Source: Alitta virens (taxonomy: Eukaryota; Annelida; Polychaeta; Phyllodocida; Nereididae). Taken from it: a stretch of DNA of 64,000 bases. The notes beneath the pieces are model-generated. The model saw only the letters and a list, made by a program, of their open reading frames with translations. It made no database searches and was not told the DNA's origin. Within the stretch, counting starts at the first letter, position 1; each line of letters starts with the position of its first letter. A program made the translations under genes and the position numbers. Positions 49,901-58,828 of the stretch are shown here, in pieces. The stretch is taken from the NCBI GenBank assembly GCA_932294295.1, contig OW028585.1:14106771-14170770 (forward strand), given 5' to 3'.

Positions 49901-50285
49901 GGAGGTGGGAACTGGATTTTAGTTAGCATATTTTATTCCTTGCAATTTTAATTTTAGGCTGAAGGAGAGACAGAGGTGTTAGTCGCAGGGGACCCTGAGA
50001 GGAAACACATGAAGCAATGTGATGACCTCGGGGGAATCCCCTACCATCCCAACCAGATTGACTTTGTTGTAAGTCCAATTATTCGTATTAACATGTACAT
50101 TATTATTAGTTGTTGTACAATTTATTGGTAAAACAGTAGCAAATGTCATATAATCAATCTACAACAACATGTATACATTTGAATATGAAAAATTAATATG
50201 CTTACTATTTACATTTTGATTGCAGAAGGATCTGGCCAAGAGCTTAAATGTCGAACTGCCAGATATAATAACACCGAAGGAATAA
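43916..50285 (+). CDS. Malate/L-lactate dehydrogenase family (Ldh2) oxidoreductase, copy 2
   Basis: Twelve coding exons: 43916-44081, 45228-45335, 46237-46317, 46624-46685, 46818-46871, 47216-47314, 47597-47662, 47918-47987, 48270-48388, 49126-49221, 49958-50068, 50226-50285. They join in frame to 363 aa. Marks include SHG at 49-51 with Arg54, SNHFG at 120-124, [21 protein letters not shown] and [14 protein letters not shown]. An AG acceptor five bases before the ATG implies a non-coding first exon upstream. All twelve exons correspond in phase, and nearly in length, to copy 1. Predicted cytosolic NAD(P)-dependent 2-hydroxyacid oxidoreductase; substrate unresolved. Intron 1 holds a mobile repeat and intron 9 a MITE with a minisatellite. 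Confidence 0.95.
44430..45175 (+). mobile_element. Mobile repeat, copy b (intron 1 of Ldh2 copy 2)
   Basis: Left end AGCACAGGCGTTTGCC and right end (inverted) AGCACAGGTGTTAGCC are terminal inverted repeats. The phrase ACCAAGNCTACTGAC lies inside both ends. The interior matches copy a at 40511-41092 in reverse orientation on the window. Confidence 0.8.
48626..49053. mobile_element. MITE 'GTAAAGTGCTT', copy b, with internal minisatellite
   Basis: Starts TTACAGTTGGTTCACGTAAAG and shares CTTACTTTTGCTTA and GAGTCATTTTAGTATGA with copy c. The right end is decayed (GTAAGTACTTTA). An 18-bp tandem sits inside. It is in intron 9 of Ldh2 copy 2. Confidence 0.75.
48715..48815. repeat. 18-bp tandem ACTCACCCGGTAGTTGGG, about 5.5 units
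   Basis: Near-perfect head-to-tail units inside the MITE copy, absent from copies a and c. Confidence 0.92.
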
Positions 50286-50286
50286 A
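50281..50286 (+). promoter_or_regulatory. AATAAA overlapping the stop codon of Ldh2 copy 2
   Basis: The stop codon TAA (50283-50285) lies inside AATAAA. If used, the 3' UTR would be only about 15-30 bases. Another AATAAA lies at 50620-50625. Confidence 0.35.
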
Positions 50287-51140
50287 GTCATTGTTATACG
50301 TGTATAATCTTCCGTTTCTCTCTGTTATAATCGCTGAACGAATTACTTTATATCGATTACAATATAAATGCGTATCGTTTAATTATTGCTGTGGTATATA
50401 TGCTGTAAGAAGAAGTTAGAAAAAAATCGGATACAACTAATTACATTCATTATAAGACATTCCATTGACGTCAGAATATTGCAGTATATTTATTGATAAA
50501 AAATTGTGTGGTCATTGCCATTTTATAATAATTTGCTAGAATATTTGATACAAAAACTTTCTGGTGTAACTAAATACTTTCATCATAAGAAATTCCCATT
50601 AAAATTAGAATACCTTGCTAATAAATTAATATGAATTATTGATTTAAAAAAAATCATTACTATTACAATAGTGTCTGAGTATTAGGACAATTACTTCACA
50701 GGTCTTGGAAAGTCTGATGTACAGGAACCTTGTCATTGAGACCTTGCAGGTATTACTGGCTTTTCAGTGAGGCTGTCTTGATATTGTGATTAATTATAAC
50801 TATTGGTTTTAATTTTGAGACCATCTTAAGATTTAGGGGTCGACGTACTGCATCGATCCACTGGATAGTGGTAAAAATAAACTTGGTCCAATTTTGGCGA
50901 TATTTCATTTATTGGGGCAGTCGTAATAGTGAGGCCTGACATTTAATAGAAATCACAGCCACATATAAATTGCGTTATTATTTCAACTAAAAAGTGTACG
51001 ATAACACGATGAAGTTCCTGATAAAAATCATATGGACATAAAAGTCTTATAACAAACATTTCTATATATTTCCATGGTACATTAAGTACAACAATACACG
51101 AATAATGATTTATTTGAATTGCGTTATGAACAAAGCTGAC

Positions 51141-54100
51141 CTGATATAAGGCACGTTGGCAGGTACGTGGTATTTAGCTCCGCGGTCAAAATCTTCGTCT
51201 GAGCGAGTCACCAGGGGAGCTATGCCCTGGTATTTGCATCTGCCAAAAATAAATAAATCATTGTCAATTTATGCAATAACATGTTGTTTTGTTGATATGG
51301 ATTACAAAAAGTCCTTGCATTAATAAGAGAAGTCTTGAACTATCATTTACATGCTTATAAGAACAGTATATATTTAGCTGCATGACTCTGAATGATTAAA
51401 GTAGCCATATAAAATGCAGATACGAAATGAGGAATGGCCAAACACTCTCTAAGGTCGACTAATTTGCTGGTCGCACTAAACGGCTTACAAATAAAAGAAA
51501 ACAGTACTTAAGTTCTGTTTTCAATTTTCATATAAATTAATTTTCTTAGATCAGTATTTGCTGTACAATCTCGATATAAATTGGAATCGAGAAAACAGTT
51601 CTTTACATTCCTCAAAAAACTGCATAGGTGATATCATAACTGCAGCAGTAACTCAGCTCTCTTTTATTATTCGCATGCATTATTATCTCCTTTAGTTTTA
51701 TGGCTGATAATGTAGCTCTGCCTAGCTTGTGGTGGGTGGTGAGTGAACGGGCTGTACATCCCATACTTTTGCAAGAGATAGGGCTGATCAGGACAGGTAG
51801 CAACCTTCCACCACCCGTGTTAGACCTACCATTTATTATAGGTTATACTGTACCTGAGTTTCCACCAATCCGAGTTGTATTCTTTGGAAGTGGTGTCTCC
51901 CCGGTACACTCCCCAGCGCCATTGGTCGATGAGAAATCCGAAGGGAAGGAAAGCCACTTTGTCGAGGGCTTGGTTCATGAGGAAGTTCAGGTCAGCCTCT
52001 GCATCAACAAATATCGACGAGTGATATTAAATTATTTACTGACATGAAATTTTAACATTTTCATTATTGTGGAATCGATTCTGACTACATATAAGATTTA
52101 TTAGTAACGTGCATAATCCTCAAAGGCCCTCATCCCCCTTTGAAGTATACTTAATAGTTATTTATAAGAATTACTAGCAAAAACGATTTACTGAAAGCTT
52201 TCCACAAAACCTACTTATATCAGTGTCCAAAGTGTCCAGCAGCCCAACTTTATGCAGATGTTCGGGTGTGGCAACTGACAGCGACATGACATCCCCCACT
52301 GCCTCGTGGAATCCTGGTGGGTGCAAGTATATTCATTTAAAATAAATATTAAATCAAGTTTGAATTCATGTTGCTAAAATTGTCCAAAATTAACTATAAT
52401 CTGAACATTAAATGATAAGTGACTACTTAAATTATATATATTAACTTAATTCACATGTTTTCTTTTTTCAATTTATTCAAGGTCCCCATTCTATGCTCAC
52501 CTACAATAGGAAGTTTAAATGTCACTAACTATAACTGTTAAAATGGTTATTACAAAAGGTTAAGTGACTAATAGTTCTAACCAATCATGCATCATGCACA
52601 ACCAGTTATGCATCATAATAGAGATCATGCATCATAATACAGATCATGCATCATAACACAGATCATGCATCATAACAGATCATGCATCATAATACAGATC
52701 ATGCATCATAATACAGATCATGCATCATAACACAGATCATGCATCATAACAGATCATGCATCATAACACAGATCATGCATCATAACACAGATCATGCATC
52801 ATAATATAGATCATGGATCATAATACAGATCATGCATCATAATACAGATCATGCATCATAACACAGATCATGCATCATAACAGATCATGCATCATAACAC
52901 AGATCATGCATCATAACAGATCATACATCATAATACAGATCATGCAATCCGTTTGAGCTACAGGACTAAGATAAATGGTTTCACGACCTAAAAACCCATA
53001 TAATAAACTATTCAAATATGATAATTTGATGGTGAGAGTGTGGACAGGGCCACAGTGACAACAAAAGTGAGCATTCCCATACCAAAGACAGCCGGTATGT
53101 CACTAATATTTATGTTTAGTTAAACGTTACTAATTAATGCTTCAAAATTGAATTAATGAAATGAGATAGTGAATTTACACCACATTTTAGTAATGCTGAT
53201 TAGGGTGTGCTCACTTTCGTCAGAGATAGTATCTCGATATGATTTTTATACCAGGCTAGAACCTTTGAAAGGCGATTTTAGTTTTTCATGCAAGATTGTA
53301 GACTAAACTAAAATACTAGGGTATTAAAGTGACACTATGATTGTTGGCAGGTCTTGTGTGCATAGACTTGTGAACACTACGCAGTCTAAACATAAAAATT
53401 ATTCGAATATTACCATTATTAGCTCCGTCTCGATAGACCAAAGGCTGGTCCTTATATTGCAGGAAGTACTGGACATGGCCCATCTCGTGGTGGGTGACCT
53501 CGACCCACTCCTGGGTGACTTCCATGCACTGCTTGATCCTGCCAACAATAAGCGAGGAGTGGAAGATGAGAGAGATGTTGCTAAATGCTTTTGTAAAGTC
53601 AAGAAACCAGATTTGGCTGAGGTTAGTATGTACCGTTGAGATCACTCTATACCACACACCAACTGCAGGTGGAAAGGCGTACTATACACCACCCTCCAGT
53701 AATATAAAACTACTTTGACCACTGTACACTATGCAATGTCATGTTCAAGTGGTCTTATGCTTCTGGAAGGCAGTTTACTAAGACTAAACTAATAGTTGCC
53801 AATTTAGTTGAAGAAAATGCACGAATTTCTGCAATGCACAGGCAAATGACTATCTGCACAGGTTTCTCTTTTGCAAAAACTATGTCACATTCTCTATGAA
53901 TTTCAGTACTATGATATCTTGAAAACATAACATGGTCTATAAAACTTCTTTACTATGAGCACACTTGTGTAGCCTGATATTAAAAATGCTCTGATACAGT
54001 CACCTCCCAGTTCATCGCGAGATTCGACACATTTGTTATCAGTTTGCATTCATCATTCGGAAAGATGAAGGACATGGCCTTCTTAAGTTGCAACCAAACC

Positions 54101-56224
54101 TGATTATTAAGACCACTTTTGTTGAAATAAAATTACTATTTATGTTACGCAATATTGGGGTCTGACCAACACTGGCCGGTGCTGATGTTGCATGTTTTCC
54201 GGGGGTGTTCAAAACAAGAATAACGTTATGGTGGTGATTGTGGTCTTAATAGTGAGGTGACCTTAATTGATGGGGTTTACAAGAAGTGTCTCCAATGACT
54301 TGAACCTGGGTTAGCCCCTCTCCGGAACCTGACAGGCAAATGCTTGTACTGCAGGTAATACTGGACGTGGCCCATTTCATGGTGAGTGGTCACCAGCCAG
54401 CCATGGGTGATGTCTGTGCACTGCTTGATCCTGACATAGACATATCATTTCTTATAATCCACAACTGAGTTAGGGTTTGTAGGGTTTGATGATAGGGTTC
54501 TCAATTCTCAAGCACAGAGGTCATATACATCCAATGAACACATCGCCTGCCGAAGTTAGACCATCAATGACAACGTTTTACTGATACAACATTATTCACA
54601 TACAGTGCCATGCATAAGTAACTTAACCCCACTGAACAAAAATCAACAACAACAAAACACAATTTTTGTAACTCTGTGTATTTGGGTTTCTTGAAATAAA
54701 ACAGCAAAACAGTATGAAATTATGAGCTTAAACGACTATTTAATATATCAGTCTGAAGTTTGATCTAAATTTCATTCATTTTGACTGACTATCTAACAAT
54801 TTCTCGATAGTGTTTTTGTGGGGCGGGGGGGGGGGGGTGTGTACATATGCATATGCATGCCACTGTATGCAGGAAGAAGACTTAGTATTGGGTTTATATA
54901 ATTTATTAACATATAATATTACAAATAATATCCGATTTTCGGCTGTGACAATCTCAGATAAATCAAACCACCTCCTTGGCAATAAAGCAGTGTTATATTT
55001 TGTCTTAGTTTGCCATTTTGTGAAGCACAAGATAAAAGTAAATGACCACAAATTAATTTAAATAAACAATACTATCTTATTATAAATGAAACTGACCTGA
55101 AGTCTCGGCTGTTATAGAAGTCCCAGGCAGAAGCATGGCAGACGACCTTCCTTCCGTCTTTTGGCTTCTCAAACATTGACCTCTCCCAGAATGTGTTCGG
55201 CATCGGCTCAAGGCCCAGAGACACAAAAAACTCTTCCGACATCTCGACAATGTCTGTAATGTTGAAACCCTAAAAAAGAATTATTCAAAGAATTATATAA
55301 ATCAGGAGATGTGAGGTGAAGTGAGGTGAGGTATATTGAGATGAAATGTGTTGTGGTGTGGGGTGGTGTGTTTGTGTTGTGTTGTGGTATGGTGTGGTGT
55401 GGTGTGTTGTGGTGACTTGATATGTGGTGAGGTATGGCTATGAAGTGATGAGAGGTACACAGGTGCAGTTGTGCAAGTTGTGATTGAGGTGAGGTGACAT
55501 GTGATTGAGGTGAGGTGACATGTGATGAGGTGAGTTGACATGTGATTGAGGTGAGGTGACATGTGATGAGGTGAGTTGACATGTGATTGAGGTGAGGTGA
55601 CATGTGATGAGGTGAGGTGACATGTGATGAGGTGAGTTGACATGTGATTGAGGTGAGTTGACATGTGATTGAGGTGAGTTGACATGTGATTGAGGCGAGT
55701 TGACATGTGATTGTGGTGAGGTGACATGTGATGAGGTGAGGTGACATGTGATGAGGTGAGGTGATTACCTTTCTAATGAGCGATTCTGTCACATTGATGG
55801 CACTTGCATCTGGGTAAGGTGTCACAAGCTCAAAAATGTTGCCCCAAGTTTGGGCCCACATGTTTCCTGATATGAAAAAAAGGAAAACATTTCTCAAGAG
55901 TTTTACTTTCCATTAACACAAATGTATAGTACAGCACAAGCCAATATAAGGTATGGCCTAGTCAAACAATGAAAAAGCAGCTACAAATTCAGACATTTGA
56001 ACTCTCTAATTTTCACTACTTTGAGAAACTTCCTACAACATGCAACTCCCATTGGTAGCATTAAACTCTTACTACAATCCAGCAAACTGAAAATGCAAAC
56101 CTAGTCAAGTCTTAAGCATATAATCTATAATTTTCTGGAATGGCAAATATTTATTTTATCCTTTCTTACCAAGCAAATGAGCTGGTATTTGTCCTCCCTC
56201 GGGGAAGTCCCTTTCCTTGTAAAC
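51141..56224 (-). CDS. ACE: Angiotensin-converting-enzyme-like M2 metallopeptidase, central exons only
   Basis: Minus-strand exons: 56170-56224 (PAHLLG), 55769-55866 ([14 protein letters not shown]), 55097-55269 ([18 protein letters not shown]), then one of two zinc-site exons (54306-54430 or 53414-53538, both HHEMGHVQY), 52215-52313 ([12 protein letters not shown], which carries the third zinc ligand Glu), 51854-51998 ([16 protein letters not shown]), 51141-51239 ([15 protein letters not shown]). Phases agree throughout. The family cleaves C-terminal dipeptides and is normally secreted or membrane-anchored. Missing here are the signal peptide, the N-terminal helices and the last exon or exons (normally starting around YFVSF). 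I found none of these in the flanks, so the gene may be a partial copy, or its outer exons may be unrecognised. Confidence 0.85.
52600..52950. repeat. 17-19-bp tandem ATCATGCATCATAACACAG
   Basis: About 18 units, alternating between 19-bp (with ACACAG or ATACAG) and 17-bp (ACAG) forms. It lies in the ACE-like intron between 52313 and 53414. Confidence 0.93.
53414..53538 (-). CDS. ACE-like zinc-site exon B
   Basis: 125 nt, open, bounded by GGCAG|G and G|GTAATA. It encodes [21 protein letters not shown] followed by [11 protein letters not shown] and DGANN. It contains the HExxH zinc-binding motif. It has the same length and the same phases (1 nt in, 1 nt out) as exon A at 54306-54430. It lies downstream of exon A in gene direction. 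Confidence 0.9.
54306..54430 (-). CDS. ACE-like zinc-site exon A
   Basis: 125 nt, open, bounded by GTCAG|G and CCAG|GTTCAA. It encodes [21 protein letters not shown] then [20 protein letters not shown], closer to the textbook ACE sequence than exon B. The donor (GTTCAA) is weak. Using both exons, or neither, would shift the frame at the next exon (52313), so the gene model must choose one. Confidence 0.85.
54598..54868. mobile_element. MITE with CATACAGTGCCATGCATAAGT ends
   Basis: The left end CATACAGTGCCATGCATAAG matches the inverted right end CATACAGTGGCATGCATATG. This style resembles Tc1/mariner-type ends. A poly-G tract (54822-54837) lies inside. It is located in the ACE-like intron upstream of exon A. 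Confidence 0.65.
55300..55760. repeat. ~20-bp minisatellite GAGGTGAGTTGACATGTGATT
   Basis: About 14 units (55480-55760), preceded by a degenerate GTGGTGTGG section (55310-55440). It fills nearly the whole intron between ACE-like exons 55769 and 55269 and nearly abuts the 55769 donor. The long Thr/His/Ser-rich minus-strand ORFs are artefacts. Confidence 0.92.
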
Positions 56225-56374
56225 CTGCTTTAAGATTTGTCATTGGTAAGTGGAAAGAAGAGAAATAAACTAAACAAAATGCATGCAAAATAAATGACAG
56301 ATTGTAAAACAGAGATTACTTGATCCAACCCAAGTGACTTTGAATTTTCAATACGACAAAATTTGTTTATGTTC

Positions 56375-56470
56375 TGAATTAGAATGATTAATGCTGCACA
56401 GCAGTCGGCAAACAGCCAGTCATACATGGAGCGGCCGGAATGTGGCATTTCATCCACAATTACTTCCTTC
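56375..56470 (-). pseudogene. Possible decayed upstream ACE-like exon
   Basis: The minus-strand translation gives VDEMPHSGRSMYDWLFADC just upstream of exon 56170-56224. The block resembles the 'WRSMY' stretch that precedes this point in ACE proteins, but the Trp is lost and there is no clean donor. It may be a relic exon or a chance match. Confidence 0.25.
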
Positions 56471-56844
56471 GTGCATATTTATCATATTAAACAGAAAATT
56501 GCCAGTTAAGAATTAATCAAGCCATTTCCATAATTTGTGTCATTAAGGATTTATATAATGTAAAATTTAATATACCAAGAAACTGAGTCCATGAGAATTT
56601 ACAAAATTAAAAATCAACCTATGTTTATCTATAAATTTCAAAATTTTTCACCTTCGGCATTGAAGCCAATAGGTCTGGTGTCTTCTTCTCATGGGAAGGA
56701 GAGGTCAGCTCTGAAAAAAGGTTATCTATTAGTCAAAAGTCAAAAGAGTCTGAACATTTTTTGGTGTGACTGTATATGCCGATTTAGGGGCCACCAAAGA
56801 GATGAGAAATGAGATGAGTTAAATTGAAAGGGGGAAATGGAATA

Positions 56845-56904
56845 ACCAGGAACCCAGTGTTTGGAAGCCCAGTTTGCTACCACTGAGCTAGGCCCTCATC
56901 CCCT
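56845..56904 (-). mobile_element. Fragment of SINE family 1
   Basis: tRNA-like head on the minus strand (CTAGCTCAGTGGTAGC, AACACTGGGTTCCTGG) with the body missing. Confidence 0.7.
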
Positions 56905-57074
56905 AGTAATGTGGTTTAGAAGACTATAACTTACTATTTAATTGCACTTTCTATATTAAACAATTGTTAACAGGTTAGTGCTAATGACCTAAACGACATT
57001 TTGACTTTAGAGTGTTCATAAGATGACTGCTCTTCACTATGCATATATTTTTTATATATGTTTCAGTGTCTCAA

Positions 57075-57310
57075 TGCTACAGGGTCTGAAGCTTAGTCTG
57101 CTTATATGACCAGCTGTCAGGGGTAGACGTAATGCTGAGATGATAAGGCTGCTTAATTGGAGTCTACACCCATGTTACACATTTACCCCATGGGTAGGGT
57201 ATTTTACTTGCCTCAGCATAGACACTGAGTACAAGGCACCTCCAATTTAACGTATCATGCAATCAACATCCAGCTGGGATGTAGGTCATGCTCAAGGCTG
57301 GGATCAACAT
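57075..57310 (-). mobile_element. SINE family 2, copy c
   Basis: Minus-strand copy with body segments CATCCCAGCTGGATGTTG, CTACCCATGGGGTAAATG and TGTAGACTCCAATTAAGC. Confidence 0.78.
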
Positions 57311-57563
57311 ATCATAAACAGTTGATCATGCTGCCATAAATTATTCCAATAGTAACATATTGGGTTGGGGAGGGGATGGGGGGTTAGATGTAAATGAGTC
57401 TTACTTACCTTCAATAAACATCATTGGTAATATATATTTTACTCGATTCTTCCTTCAATTTCATTGAAATTTACCAAACGCTTATGATGCAGAATGTAAC
57501 GAAAACACTGAATATTCAAATGGTTTCAGATTTTATTCTAGCCACCAAATAACTCATATATAC

Positions 57564-57706
57564 ATTAGCGGATGTAGGGGGAGTTTCGAGGGGTGGGGGT
57601 TTAACCTGTCCCCCCATCCCTCACCCCCCCCCATACATTTTAATATATAATTAAAATATTTACTTTTTTCAAACCCCTCCCCTGAAAATGTTGGGTCCGT
57701 CCCTAG
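57564..57706. mobile_element. MITE-like GC-rich hairpin repeat
   Basis: Starts TTAGCGGATGTAGGGGGAG and ends GTTGGGTCCGTCCCTA, with G-rich and C-rich runs between the ends that pair with each other. No ORF. Confidence 0.55.
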
Positions 57707-57709
57707 AAC

Positions 57710-58200
57710 ACAAATTCCTTGAGTAAGCTATACTGAAAAACTTCAATTAAATTTAGGTAAAGTTGCATTGTAAGCCTCATATCAACTACTCTAAAAACAA
57801 AAACCAACAAAAATCGTATAATTACACAAATGCTTGGGTGTTTTGTTTACATTGTTATTTAGAATGTAACATAACATCCCCGGCATTTCCTTCAAATTGT
57901 GATGTATGTGACAGTCTTTGGCTATTGTTTCCCACGATTTTTTCCACAATTTATCATTGCATTGTAAAGTTATTCTGGGAAAGAAGATATCATCAGAAAC
58001 CCTGTTTGCATAATTTTGGGTGTGACTTCACATTTATTACAGTGTGCTTTAATAAACTTTAAATTGCCTATAAATTCTTTGCTATTTCCTACTTAAACAA
58101 AAAAATTAATAAAAGTATCTTTTTTTTTCTTCTCTTTTTGCATAACAGCAGAATCATGGATATAACAGTGATAAAATTCCTATCAAATCATTTCCCATGT
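57710..58200. other. Non-coding stretch between ACE-like and PAN/sushi paralogue
   Basis: AT-rich. The open plus-strand frame 57763-58062 shows no family signature and has no splice or Kozak support. Confidence 0.4.
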
Positions 58201-58205
58201 GTTAT

Positions 58206-58455
58206 GGACCGATAAATAGCTAGATAGATAGATAGATGGATAGATATGAAATGGAAAGTGCAGACCTCTAAGGCAAGTTTTTGTCACTATCGAGGATTGA
58301 TTGATGAGGTGAGAGGAGGAGTACACCCATGTCACACATTTACCCCATGGGTGGGATCTTTTACACGTCAGCATAGACACTGATTGCAAGGGGCCGCCAA
58401 TTTAATGTCTCGTCTGAACAACATCCAACTGGGATGTTGCTCACGAAGGGTGCTA
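58206..58455 (-). mobile_element. SINE family 2, copy d
   Basis: Minus-strand copy. The (TCTA)n tail lies at 58210-58245, with body ACCCATGGGGTAAATGTG and ACATCCCAGTTGGATGTTG. Confidence 0.8.
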
Positions 58456-58828
58456 CTAGGGCAATTACTGCGCCCGTTGATTCCAATGAAGCGGCAAACA
58501 AAAAGGTTCTTTCAATATTGCAGAATCTGAAACCGCGTAGAGCGTATGTAATGATAGGTGTGGTTTTGTATTCTTATGGTTGAAATAATCTTATATAGAC
58601 TGTCAATTTCCATACTCCATCACCATGATCGTTGCTCCATCCGAAATCTGGCAGACCCTTAGGGCTTTGCCCTTCGCTAAGCGCCCCTTAGTGGGACAAC
58701 GGTGCAATGACAGGAGAGGGTCTGCATAGGAGACACTTATCAAATCTTGTCAAGGGGATGCTTAGCTGGTGTCCTCATTTCACCAATTGTTCTTTAGTTC
58801 GCCAAATCAGTAATCAGGGTGATTTTCT

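Noticed and set aside
52600..52950. CRISPR-like regular repeat
   Set aside because: Units are head to tail with no unique spacers and lie in a eukaryotic intron; it is an ordinary minisatellite.
55208..55897. 229-aa minus-strand ORF
   Set aside because: It joins two real ACE-like exon pieces through a minisatellite intron; both exon boundaries have splice sites, and the His/Thr/Ser-rich middle is the repeat.
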